From: Spisula solida | Lineage: Eukaryota; Mollusca; Bivalvia; Venerida; Mactridae | Assembly: GCA_947247005.1 (NCBI GenBank) | Contig: OX365950.1 | Span: 12,350,720-12,414,719, forward strand | Reading direction: 5' to 3' | DNA length: 64,000 nucleotides | In this document: positions 46,301-56,175 of the stretch, in pieces | Layout of the letters: every line of letters starts with the position of its first letter | Position numbering within the stretch: the first letter of the stretch is position 1 | Made by a program: the position numbers and the translations under genes | Notes under the pieces: generated by a model | What the model saw: only the letters and a program-made list of their open reading frames with translations | Database searches by the model: none | What the model was told of the DNA's origin: nothing

Positions 46301-48901
46301 TAGTAATATATGTATGTTATTTATACCCTACATAATTTTGAATGAACAAATACTAACTAACTATACTACAAAATGCCGATATTTCGCAAGTTATGGTTTG
46401 AATGCCAGCCTACTTGTTTATGGGATAATTATACAGGCAACTAGACCAAACTTATTTAACACTCTCATCTTAGTTTTGTATTACGCCAATATGTGCAACA
46501 GTACATTAAAGGCGAAAGCCGCAAGTTTCCTCAAAAGACACAGTCAAATAAACGTTTTAACTACTTGAATTTCAATAGTGTGATGTATCATATTCGCTTA
46601 CTACCATTCTACCTCTATGAAAAGAACACTTGTTAAACTATGTTATTAGGTCATAGGTTCGAAAAATAAGATTTTATTTTTCTATAGCACGCTACGTCCG
46701 TTAGTACTTCAATGTCCCAGTTTATTCCTTGACTTTCAATTATCTATACGTTGAGTGATTTTATGCGTATTTTATGAACTATATCATATTTCAATACATA
46801 AAATTTAAGGTAGATTTTTATGTCGATGTCCTCAACCTAGAGAATGTGAATAGAGCGAGTTAGATTATTATAGTGTGCCTGAGGATGATATGATGTTTGC
46901 AAACATAAATCGGATTGGTCAACTATTTAAAAATTGGTTTTACAGATTACTGAAATAAACATATATGATCAGTTATGTACTAAAACATCACTAAATGTGA
47001 TAAATCATGCACATCTGATAAACCCACCTTTGTGGAATATACCCAATTGTCCCACCTTTCTCATTATCGTGTGCGCACTTTTGTAAACTATATACCGGTG
47101 ATATATTCCAAGGGTGACAACCCGGTCATTCTAAAATTTACTTCTGTTTTCCCATTTGAGTTAATCTGACAATTAATAGCATTTGCAATTTATGTGACTA
47201 CTTAGACGCTGCTACAAAAGTTTGTTCATTGTTTTCATTAACGTTCTTTAGTAGCCTACATCTCAGTGGTGTCGTGGCAATGACAACCATTTCGCATGAA
47301 TATCATATCTTATTTTTACCAACACAACTGTAATCAACATTTTATTTACAACATCTCTGTAACACAGGTAACTGTATTTTTGAAAAAGGATAAAATATAT
47401 ACATTTTTAGTAAAATTTATATATCTTCAAAACTATACTGATCACTCCTTCAATAAAGGGGAGAGCCGTAACTAAGTTTTGGAACTTGTGGCTCGAGCCT
47501 TTTACCCATGTATATAAAATGTATTTAATTATATACCGGTATTTGTATGACATTGTTTGGGTTTAATAAAATGTGTTTAAACTAATCTCCTTCAAAATGG
47601 AGGATATGCATATCATCCACTGTTGACATTATTATAGGTCACCTCACTTCATTTACAATCTTACTAACCAAAGCACATATATATATATTGAACTGTATCA
47701 TTGAAACAAAATAAAAACAATGAAAAGAAAACTATAAATCAATTTCTGTGTAACAACTCTTTACCAATGATACATTAACCCGTGCTCTGTTATAATTAGA
47801 AAGTTTCTATTGGGTAGACTAATTGATGAGAATATTTTGTTGTAGGTATTTATGCACTATCAAAGTATGGTATCCGTGTACAAACAAATAGATATGTCAC
47901 TTCTACCTAAAGAATATTTGCCAGACGACTTTGAACCAAATGCAGGAACTATAGAGGAGATCACTGGTACATTTAAGAAATAATGATCATGTACCTGTGT
48001 TTTGTCGTAGAATAAAGCACGGTTACGAGTTCGGATGCGTAGTAATTGATCAGGAGTACAAAGCACGAGGGATTTAATGTACGCACCGAAGAAGTGACTG
48101 TGCTTTATTATAGATAAAACACAGGTACATATTCATTATTTCGATTCTAACATAGCAAATATTCAGCTATTTTCTTCCTCGAAAGCTTTTTTGCAGTTTG
48201 AAGTTTTTCAGCCATAGCTGTGTTTTATCAGTAATATTAGCACAGGTTTCCTCTGTGTTTATATATAGCTGAAACAATTGGTTGTGTTCACAATCACGAT
48301 TGTTTCACTTTTTGGAAGATCGCGTGGTTTGGTGTTTTAATTTATGTTTATTAACAAGTTCCAATGCGTCGATAGTACTGAATAATATATTGGTCGAGGT
48401 CCTGACACTTATCCAGGACAATGCCTTGGCCCAGATCATCAAAACCCCGATCCATGTCTAGGCCATAATTCAGCTCGAGTGTCTGCCCCTTACCTGGTTC
48501 CATACCCGCCTGATCGAGGATAGTGATACAATGACAACTTAACCAGAAGCCCTGATCCATGTTGAGCCCTTGGTCGCGAGTCAAAGAGCACAACTTAGCG
48601 GACTCTGGAGAAGTCGAACTGCAAAGACGATTTATACCGGACCCATGCATGAAAATTAAGGTTCAGTGCAACCTGATTATAAATTTAGTTCATTATGTAC
48701 AAGCTTACTCATACCTATTTTTCAAACTTATTTTTCACTGTTTCAGAGCAAAATATCGATAAGCTCATTTTAGAGCCGAGCAGAAGAGAATTTATCAAAG
48801 ATCTCTGGAGTGGTAAATACTATGCGGACTTGACAAAAAAGCCGGATACCGCGCATACGAGCGATGTGTACGGTTCGTTCCGGAAACTTGATTGTGACTA
48901 G
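37186..48901 (+). CDS. CRAL-TRIO (SEC14-like) lipid-transfer protein, 7 coding exons
   Basis: Exons 37186-37345, 40736-40895, 41347-41411, 41924-42126, 45286-45396, 47846-47966 and 48747-48901 total 975 nt: 324 residues plus TAG, all junctions in phase. Residues ~30-80 form the CRAL-TRIO N-terminal helical domain (FRKWILEQKDWL, FLLSFLRISKFS). Residues ~108-275 form the lipid-binding fold: RVFTPLPKRDSDRRTIII, then an internal repeat of strands and helices (FQVHGVNFLMDYGSVTLQHL), FHHYNNGPIFNVLLHILKP and LLPKEYLPDDFEP. Known: this layout and length match alpha-tocopherol transfer protein, clavesin and RLBP1 relatives, cytosolic carriers of hydrophobic ligands (tocopherol, retinoids, phosphoinositides). 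The ligand cannot be told from sequence alone. The start ATG has A at -3 and G at +4 and follows an acceptor at 37165-37166, so a 5'-untranslated exon lies upstream. The C-terminal lobe has LPKEYLPDD in place of the commoner LPKEYGG. Confidence 0.88.
37430..37650 (+). repeat. tRNA-like head with tail (SINE candidate)
   Basis: TGGTCGAGTTGTTCGAGCGA and TTGGTTCGAACTCAGGCC look like boxes A and B, followed by an unrelated ~150-bp body. It lies 85 bp after CRAL-TRIO coding exon 1. Confidence 0.4.
38003..38137 (+). mobile_element. tRNA-derived SINE, copy 3
   Basis: The head is 5'-truncated (TTGGTTAGCGCGTTTGTCGT). Box B is altered (GGGTACAAATGAG). The body and ACTGGCAAATAAAGGCCATG match copy 2. It lies in the first intron between CRAL-TRIO coding exons. 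Confidence 0.6.
38779..39039 (+). pseudogene. Possible mariner transposase N-terminal remnant
   Basis: The frame begins MTLSYESYEMIVKKFGNVSP and its spacing is like the second HTH of mariner transposases (yG..aPS...v..W...F......D..R). It is broken at about 38959 by a palindromic insertion. There is no DDE/D domain, so it cannot be active. The match is by eye only. Confidence 0.35.
38959..39095. mobile_element. 137-bp palindromic hairpin MITE
   Basis: The arms AAATATCAGATGCCTGCCTG... and its reverse complement pair across almost the whole length, with GAGGCGAAGCCGAGG near the turn. It sits inside the mariner-like element and interrupts its reading frame. Confidence 0.75.
40071..40334. mobile_element. 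Hairpin MITE, copy 2
   Basis: It is nearly identical to 3171-3432. It has TAGAATATAACCTACATTAT at the start, GGCCAATCAGAAT in the middle, and an imperfect palindrome (GTTAGAACATATTAAGTAAA and its complement) around CTCGCTTCGCTTCGCTCGCT. It lies just inside the right end of the 38335-40439 element. Confidence 0.75.
40736..40895 (+). CDS. CRAL-TRIO gene, coding exon 2 (residues 54-107)
   Basis: The acceptor is AATTTTTCAG. The exon completes the N-terminal helical domain (NTKFLLSFLRISKF..., RERLVNFLASF) and ends in phase 2 at GCAAG|GTATTT. The split codon gives Asn, although the open frame read through the intron would give Asp. Confidence 0.8.
41347..41411 (+). CDS. CRAL-TRIO gene, coding exon 3 (residues 107-129)
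   Basis: This is a short 65-nt exon between TTTTTTAG and GTATGA. It encodes SRVFTPLPKRDSDRRTIIIG, the first beta strand of the lipid-binding domain (family pattern: V-F-x-L-P-x-R-D-x-x-G-R). It is too short to show up as an open reading frame by itself. Confidence 0.8.
41511..41575. mobile_element. Partial copy of the 47,989 MITE
   Basis: ATGTACCTGTGTTTTATCGT, AGAATAAAGCA, ACGAGTTCGG and TGCGTAGTAATT match the left half of 47989-48130. It lies in the intron between CRAL-TRIO coding exons 3 and 4. Confidence 0.6.
41924..42126 (+). CDS. CRAL-TRIO gene, coding exon 4 (residues 129-196)
   Basis: The acceptor is AACATTGCAG. The exon encodes the core helix-strand unit (YADFQRSILAICHSLVF, then VHGVNFLMDYGSVTLQHL) and KRAQHFQ, ending in phase 0 at CAG|GTTAGC. 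That donor is less ideal than the others, and a 39-bp minisatellite begins about 70 bp beyond it. Confidence 0.85.
42195..42870. repeat. 39-bp minisatellite in CRAL-TRIO intron
   Basis: About 17 copies of a 38-39-bp unit with core AGGTACGCTGGTTCCTTGGG and TCAATGTCATCATAAGTAT. It begins about 70 bp downstream of the exon 4 donor. Because 39 is a multiple of three, long false reading frames appear on both strands. Confidence 0.9.
44977..45330 (+). repeat. Tandem array of splice acceptor plus exon-5 start
   Basis: A ~71-72-bp unit made of the intron end (TTTTCTTTCAAATATTTCAG) plus the first ~55 bases of coding exon 5 is repeated head to tail. Acceptor AGs end at 45030, 45142, 45214 and 45285; a fifth, partial copy starts at 44977. 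Spacings are 112, 72 and 71 bp. The first unit has a ~40-bp insert containing an AAAGATCTA/TAGATCTTT hairpin. Only the last copy continues into the full exon and a donor. Confidence 0.85.
45286..45396 (+). CDS. CRAL-TRIO gene, coding exon 5 (residues 197-233)
   Basis: The 111-nt phase-0 exon encodes KALPVSMRQFHHYNNGPIFN and VLLHILKPALPEKMRIR, the family's Y-P-x-R-x-x-x-x-H-x-x-N-x-P-x-x-F...KPFL segment. The donor is CGG|GTAAGA. Its acceptor (AAATATTTCAG) and first ~55 bases are repeated upstream several times; only this last copy runs into the full exon and a donor. Confidence 0.85.
46890..47085. repeat. Dispersed repeat, copy B
   Basis: A diverged same-strand copy of 36680-36855: both share TTAGTTTTACA-like, ATTACT, GTACTTAAAAC/GTACTAAAAC, CACATCTGAT and CCACCTTTGTGG/CTCCTTTGCGG blocks in order. 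Confidence 0.45.
47846..47966 (+). CDS. CRAL-TRIO gene, coding exon 6 (residues 234-274)
   Basis: The acceptor is TTTTGTTGTAG. The exon encodes VFMHYQSMVSVYKQIDMSLL and PKEYLPDDFEPNAGTIEEIT, ending in phase 1 at ACTG|GTACAT. If the intron were retained, the frame would add only GTFKK before a stop, giving a protein without the last 50 residues. Confidence 0.8.
47989..48130. mobile_element. Inverted-repeat MITE just after CRAL-TRIO exon 6
   Basis: ATGTACCTGTGTTTTGTCGT...AATAAAGCAC at the left pairs with GTGCTTTATTATAGATAAAA...CAGGTACAT at the right. It starts 22 bp after the donor of exon 6, and its AATAAA could act as a cryptic poly(A) signal. Confidence 0.65.
48747..48901 (+). CDS. CRAL-TRIO gene, last coding exon (residues 274-324)
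   Basis: The acceptor is CACTGTTTCAG. The exon encodes EQNIDKLILEPSRREFIKDL, an acidic/polar C-terminus with WSGKYYADL and FRKLDCD, and a TAG stop. An AATAAA sits only 15 nt after the stop. Confidence 0.8.
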
Positions 48902-48916
48902 ATATTAGAAATTTTA

Positions 48917-48922
48917 AATAAA
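48917..48922 (+). promoter_or_regulatory. Poly(A) signal of CRAL-TRIO gene
   Basis: AATAAA starts 15 nt after the stop codon. If it is used, the 3' untranslated region would be only about 35-45 nt. Confidence 0.5.
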
Positions 48923-51900
48923 GTTGATATTGTATCACCATGACAATCTAAGTGACGTATTTCCGGTACGGAATGTCCGGAAAGGATGATGGGCATTATA
49001 TGAACACGTCGTCTGCTCAGATATTGAGGTTCGGCTGTTTTAGTTACCGGTGCAGTTTTATACAATCATACATATTTGATATAGATCTACATACATGTAT
49101 ATAAAGTTACTAATTACTTACTTGCCAGCCATACAGTTTTACATATTAGATAATAATGTGACAGCCGCCGACAGACGCGGTCACACTTCTACTGCCTTAC
49201 GTAGATATTTTATTAAGAAACGATATAATATTATCCTTTAATACACTTAAACGCCAAACAGACATTAACCATCGTGAACGGACGGGCAAGAATGGAGTAT
49301 TTAGTCTGGTTTTACAGGCTGAAATCGAGTGTTTTGCAAGGAATTGTAGACGATGCTTGTCTCTTGCGTTGCAGCCTGGGCACTGCTGTCGTTTCGGCGT
49401 GGCTTCAATTTGTCCGTGCATGCACAGTGTATATACATGCGCGTGATGCACAGTTTAAGATTCAAATATTTATTGCACAAATGGCCTCCGGCCCATATAC
49501 AATTTAGTTACTTGACAATATTAATTAACGCTTGGTCCAAACCTGTTTACGTTGACAGACAATCTACGACTTTGTAATAGAAGGCAGGTAATTTAACAAA
49601 CTAATAATCCTACATATCACAGGCATAATATATACGTATCACATTATTTAATTGTACAGTTTTCGACAATTTCCCTGAGGATAATTATGGTGGTTGGATA
49701 TATTTGACACCGCAGTCATCGCATCTTTTATGTTAATTATAGACGGTGTTAAATGCATGTGCGCTAGTTGACTGAATTTTACGACGCGTGAATACGAATA
49801 GTAAATACTAGAGATTAACTGCAGAGCGGTGTCTACAAATGTCATCCAAAGTGCATACTGGTCAAAACAAGCATTGTTAACCAATGTCGTTATATAATAA
49901 AATATGATAACCCATTTTCATTCAATTTGGCATCTGAATGATTATTAGACAGAATGTGAATGGCCAAGTCAATTCCTTGAGTAATACAGAGTGTTAAAGG
50001 CACATACAGTCAGCTTGTAACTTACTCCTCGATAAAAGTGGAAGTCTGTGCATATTTGTGTTGGTTAAATCGGGCTATCTCGGAATGAGTGACATTTTAA
50101 ATCAGTAAGCTCAATTTGCAATTTCCCATTTCCATAGTCTATGAAGGAAATACATATAGTCCCGGAGAATCGTTTTGAGTATCGGTGAACGGTTTGAGGA
50201 CATAAGGCCGAACGGTTAACATCGTTTCGGACTGGTGTATGAAAAACACACTCAGCCATGCCTAGAAACTATTTATACAAAAGGAATCACCTTAAACCAA
50301 AACCATGAATGTGAGAATGTCCCGGTCTGTACCGCACTTGTGTCCGCTCCATTTGTCAGCAACCGCAGACCGAAAGTTAAAGAAACTTAGTTGGAAGATT
50401 GCCTAGTACTAGGTAGCTACGCATAATGACAGCACTCGGGGAAGTCGATCCATCGGGCATATCAATATTTTGTTTTACGTATATCATACAAATTTGTTAT
50501 TGTAATACTTGAGTGTTGTGTAAAATAACCATATTATACATACGTTATACATACGTTGTTATCTGTATAATGTATTTGCTCACGTTAATATATATTCACG
50601 ATTAACAAATAAATTTGATGTATTTTTTCTAGTATAGTTATTGTTGATTTTCCAGTGTACAAGAGAAAATAATGACTCTTAAGCTTACCCTGGTCTTAAG
50701 GCCCGTCACACATAACGAATATATTTAACGAAGCCTGACGAATACTACTGAGAAAGAATTGTGCAAAAGTCCTATTCGCAAGTTGACGTCGGGTAATATT
50801 CATCATGTGTGACGAGGCCATCCTGCCTCCAAGAATTAACGCGTTCTTGACGTTTAGTAGTCGAAGTTGGCCTAGTGCAATTAATCTAGGTAGGATGGTG
50901 ACTTTTCCAGAGGCTATCTTTCTCAAGGTCACTGTTCATTGTTGTGCACTTCATGAATATGAGCCTTCCTTGCTGTCATGTTGAGTTTAATATGTGGTGT
51001 ATATGCACGAATGACGGCTATAATTAAACACGCATGTACAGGTTTACCAAGTACTAACCATAGGGTCCCATCCCTGGTACACGAGAAATTAGATGCATGT
51101 CCAGTGTGAAGTATGCAAGGCATGTAAACAGCTGGTACGATTGTCATCCATTGCACATGATGACATTGTACATATATAATGACCGACAAGAAACACAATA
51201 CATGCATGGTTGATATTTGTTAATACAAAACAATCACGTGACTGTGAATTCTAACTTTATTTCTTAACATTACAAAATGGTAAAATGTGATATAATATGT
51301 TGTGTTATGTCATCGACGGCATTCCATACTCTGTGGTATGTCAACAACGGCGTTCCATACACTTCTTTTGTCACCAGCGTGCTACATGCACGTCTGTTCA
51401 CACCTCTCACGTGACACAAAAGCATTGCCTTCTAACTGATAGTATGCATCTGGACAATCCGAAAGGGAGACACATTCCCCTAATATAGCGTCGTATGTCC
51501 AAATTTGAATCAACTCAAAGCAGGCCGAATGCTCTACATATGGTTTGCTGCATACTGAATAAAATGAAACAACTTATATAAATTCGCGCAAAATAACAAA
51601 ATGTATTACTAGTATACATTTAAAGCATACCAGAATCCCATGGATAAGAAAATAGGAGCACCGCCTTACGATTGAAGACGCTCATGTGTCACTGTAAAAA
51701 GACCAATAACCGTTGCATCAAGTAAAACAGAGTTAGTATGTATCTTGCCTAAGAAAGTAAAATATTGATCGTGAAAATGTGTTACAAGTTTCAAAGCAAT
51801 AGCTTTAACTGTTTAATAGAAAAGTAGACCTAAACATAAAAAAATCATATGTGCTTAAAACTATTGCTTGGAAGCGTTTGTTAAAACTTAAAACGGTAAA

Positions 51901-52425
51901 CTACAAACAAGAGGGCCAAACTAATGTGGCACGAGTTATTATTGCGTAATATTATTTATACTCCTAGTTTCTTCAATTCATGAAATACAATTTTGTTGTT
52001 CTAAATCATCTAACATAATTGGTTCTTGAGGGGTACATGGTGATTCATAATATATGTCACACTTTTCAAATACAACAGTTTTGATATGTTTGAATATAAC
52101 CATACGTAGTTTGCATATCCAAAACACATATGCTTTAAAGTTTTATTTGATATACAATACTACATTCTTTCATGGATATTTTAGTCAACAGATGGAATTG
52201 AATTTTATGCTAGGTATATTGATAATTCAATATGACGTCTATTTGACCGATGATTACGTCAATGCTTATTTTAATGTGACTTAAAATATTGCCATGATCT
52301 TCTATAGATACAATTTACTAAAACCATTCCACAAGCCTTTCAACTATCAGCAGGATCATATTTTTGCTTTGCTAATAGAAGAATGGCTTTCAAAACAGTG
52401 CAGATTATAATTATGCTGCATTCAA
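48923..52425. other. No gene recognised
   Basis: Only the short MITE at 50700 stands out. Minus-strand frames at 50065-50259 and 50929-51207 have no family match or linked splice sites. Confidence 0.45.
50700..50818. mobile_element. Short inverted-repeat MITE
   Basis: GGCCCGTCACACATAACGAA and AATATTCATCATGTGTGACG (then AGGCC) are inverted ends of a ~120-bp element. Confidence 0.55.
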
Positions 52426-53033
52426 TTATGCTTTGAAAGCGACGTCTTGGAAATTGTACATCTGTGTATGACATCGTTTATGACGCCATGAGGTCAACAT
52501 TGTTTCTGTTGTTAACATAAGGAAAAACTTAATGATATCAGCTTCCAAATGATATATGTCGCGTACATAATTATCTTGTACAGGAACGAAAAGTAATAAT
52601 AGTTTGAAACTGTGACACATATTACGAATCACACCAAACGTTGTCTCCAAAGGTACAGGAGGAGCAGATATAAGACAAATTCGGAATGAACACGAACCAT
52701 GAAAGCCACGTGACCTTAACCAGTCTTAAATACCAATAAACCTTTGTAACTTATTGGGAAAAAACTGAATAACGAATCCCATTGACAGCCAGTTATTATA
52801 ACCAAAGGATGAAAAATGTAATTCAACTTTTCACATTTCAAGTAGCTTTTTCTCACTACAAATGTCGGCGACTCTATGACATTTGTATGATTACGACCAA
52901 CACAAAAGACATCAGCAGCCGGCTTGCAATACTAAAAACAAGACCCACAGCAATAGCACTAGCCAAGATAACATGAGGAATGGGTCTAGAGTGATTCAAA
53001 GGTTGTAGAACTTATAATAAATTTAATACAAAC

Positions 53034-53275
53034 TTTTGTTACTAAATCACTCTATATATCTCATATTTCGACCCTATCTGGCCTTTTTCATGAGATGAAA
53101 CACTAAATTTCCTTTTCGTAGCGTTTCATTACTTATATTACGAATGTATGACTATGACTTTATACATTCGTAATATAAGTAATGAAAAGCTTTATAAAGG
53201 AAAGTTATTGTTTCCTATCTTGAAAAGGACCAAACAGGTTCGAACTATTAAGATAAAGGGTGATTTAGTAACACA
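53034..53275. mobile_element. Palindromic hairpin MITE, 240 bp
   Basis: TTTGTTACTAAATCAC at the left and GTGATTTAGTAACA at the right close a long stem. The centre is an almost perfect palindrome: CATTACTTATATTACGAATG and CATTCGTAATATAAGTAATG around a ~15-bp loop. Confidence 0.75.
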
Positions 53276-53434
53276 TATATGATGATATTATTATGGTCCC
53301 CTATTTCGGGTATTTCATTACAAGATATAATATAAACTGACCAGAGCATGGAAGTACCTTTCAGTATAAATAATAGGCAAACATGTTACATAGGTACACA
53401 AACACCAAAGACTAAGAAGAAAACTTCACTATAC

Positions 53435-53507
53435 CTGATGAGTCCATGACTCCAGCCAGACACGGTCCTGTCACATACAGGGTAATCAACAATACAATTC
53501 CAAACAT
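53435..53507 (-). CDS. Candidate first coding exon of a secreted protein
   Basis: On the minus strand an ATG opens 24 codons that look like a signal peptide (MFGIVLLITLYVTGPCLA, likely cut before GVMDSS) and end in phase 1 at a possible donor (TCAG|GTATAG). A TATAAATA box lies 62 bp upstream of the ATG. The next exon is not certain. A phase-compatible open segment at 52426-52574 (acceptor after a pyrimidine-rich run, ...TGTACAAG) would give a 73-residue secreted peptide, but I recognise no family. Confidence 0.3.
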
Positions 53508-53568
53508 TGTTTAATAATAACGTTCGCACACAGTCGTGGAAGGATACGTGAAGACAAGCACACGCCCA

Positions 53569-53576
53569 TATTTATA
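53569..53576 (-). promoter_or_regulatory. Candidate TATA box
   Basis: TATAAATA on the minus strand in the setting GACTATAAATATGGGCG, 62 bp upstream of the signal-peptide ATG at 53505-53507. The distance fits a transcription start about 30 bp before the ATG. Confidence 0.3.
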
Positions 53577-53699
53577 GTCCACCGCTGGAACTTTTTTCCA
53601 GGATACGTTTACTGTAAAGTCGACGTTGTTCGCAGTACATAAAATTTTACGTCCGGTGCAAACTGGACTTTCATCAAACAATGGACGTCTGGAATCGGT

Positions 53700-55082
53700 G
53701 TACTTACATACTTGACACAGCAATGCAAATATTGAACACGATTATACAGCGGAAAAATACAACACTAAACTATAGACATAATCAATTATGTTTTATTCCA
53801 GGATTCAAAAAGAAAAGACATATGGAATGATATGTTTAATTTCTTGCTATACAAAAGTAACGATAGAAAATCATGCTTTGGACTGATATAAATGAAATCA
53901 ACTTTAACAAGGCCATCCTTTTATAGACTAATTAAATAAGTTTTAAGGCAATAATAGCGCGAGGTGGGTTAACTACAAGTAACAAAGTCTGAACGATATT
54001 GACGGAAAGTCGAGAATACACTGCGAGGATGGTATAGCCGATCAGTTTTTTTCCATACGACATTATCAAGATTCGGAGAAATGCAGAATCATGTGCCTTT
54101 TCTCAAGGACAGAAGACGCTGTGATAGCCCAGGGCATTATATCAGAATTGGCCTTTTCCCCAGCGCCTTAAATTCTAGGGTGGTGCCTTTAAATCACCAT
54201 TGATGTTTATATTTTTGTCTGTACATTGTATTATTTTATGTGCGTGATATTGGCTAGTATAATGTAAAATCCATAACATTCTCTTCTCAGTAGAACCTTT
54301 AAAGACATTCTTGTGGATGTCAGTTCACAGCACCGATCCCACAATTGCCCCAGCGCTTACACATTTTCTGGGTAAGGGCTTGAGTATATATACGTTATTG
54401 TGATATGCAAATTAAGAAAATGACTGCATGTATCTTCTTTGAGATAAAATTGAGTAGTAACCTCAGCCTAGATTCCTATAAAATTTTGTGTTTGAACGTG
54501 TATCTTTACATACTTATTTTCTCCTTCTCTATATACCTAGATTGTAATCTGCTTCGAGAAATTATAACTTATCGGTTTAAATATAGAACATATCCTTCGT
54601 GTAGATCCCTCCTTTGTAGATTTATGTTCTGGCCATCGTGAAATCCAATGGAATCCAAATAAGGTTTGCAGATTGCTGGTGCACGAACTTACACTTTAAC
54701 GAACAACACTGACTTTGTAAAATGACGTTTGTATCGCGTTTCAATGGTGCCAAGTGTGTAATATATGCGATATGCAAGTGTGTGATACTTATCAATGTCA
54801 GATACATCCCTGAAGCTATCTACAAAACCAGCACACACCATTCAGAGTGGTACCATATGGTCAAAATAAATGGAAAAGAAAAAGCAGCAGCATGACCCTC
54901 ATAAATGATTGACGGTATTGTCAATGTGTTTTGTGACATAGCATCACACAGCTGTGCAAGGTTGAGCAAACAGCAGCTACACATTGGCAGGTTGTTGTGA
55001 TATATAAAAACATTTGCTAATTATACGGCTATATCTCATTTTTTTCTCGACGCTTCTATTAAAAGAGCAATTATTTAACATA
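53700..55082. other. No gene seen
   Basis: AT-rich sequence between the candidate secreted-protein promoter and the 59-bp minisatellite; nothing supported. Confidence 0.45.
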
Positions 55083-56035
55083 TTCTAGGGACACAGCTCC
55101 GTTACATGTATATAGTACACATTGTTCTTTCACTGTTCGCATTCAAGGGACACAAATCTGTTATATTTCTATACTACACATGGCACATTCACTGTACTCA
55201 CTCAAGGGGCACAACTCTGTTATATGTCTATAGTGCACAAGGCACATTCACAATAATCATTCAACGAACACAACTCTGTTACATGTCTATAATATAAAGT
55301 GTGCATTCGCTATGTATTCAAGGAACACAACTCTGTTATATGTCTATAATATACAGGGTACATTCGCTATGTATTCAAGGGACACAACTCTGTTATATGT
55401 CTATAGTACACATTGTGTCTTTACTGTACTTATTCAAGGGGCACAACTCTGTTACATGTCTATGGTACACATTGTGCTTTCACTGTTCTCATTCAAGGGG
55501 CACACTTCTGTTATATGTTGTGCCTTCACTTTACTCATTCAAGGGGCACAACTCTGTTATATGTATATTGTACACATTGAGCCTTCACTGTATGCGATCA
55601 AGGGGCACAACTCTGTCATATGTCTATAGCATACATCGTGCCTTCACTGTATGCAATCAAGGGGCACAACTCTGTTATATGTCTATAGTACACATTGTGC
55701 CTTCACTGTATGCAATCAAGGAACACAACTCTGTTATATGTCTATAGTATACATCGTGCCTTCACTTAATGCAATCAAGGGGCACAACTCTGTTATATGT
55801 CTATAGTACACATCGTGCCTTCACTGTATGCAATCAAGGGGCACAACTCCGCTATATGTTTATAGTACTTACACAACTCTGCAGCATGTGTCTATAGTAC
55901 ACAGTACCTTCAAGTACTAGTTCAAGGGGCACAACTTAACTACATGTCTATAGCACACATGGCACCTTTCTGTACCCATTCAAAGGATACAATATCTGAA
56001 GTGCACACTGTGCTTCAAGGACCACAGCTCTGCAA
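55083..56035. repeat. 59-bp minisatellite
   Basis: About 15 copies of a ~59-bp unit with CAAGGGGCACAACTCTGTTA, TATGTCTATAGTACACATTG and TGCCTTCACTGTATGCAAT. Copies are most alike in the centre (55540-55860) and diverge at both edges. Confidence 0.95.
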
Positions 56036-56175
56036 TATGTCGGCTCAGTATCATACTAAACTTTCAATAATTACAGCAGTATTTGTACTTTGATGCCTCA
56101 AACAGTTTTGATTAACCCATCCTAGACACCTCTTGTTTTTTTTATCCTTGCAAAATGATGATGTACAAGTTAGTG

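Noticed and set aside
50929..51207. 92-residue minus frame with a hydrophobic start
   Set aside because: No acceptor/donor structure or family resemblance; probably chance.
55106..55747. Frames with repeated LCYMSI / FKGHNSV
   Set aside because: They are translations of the 59-bp minisatellite.
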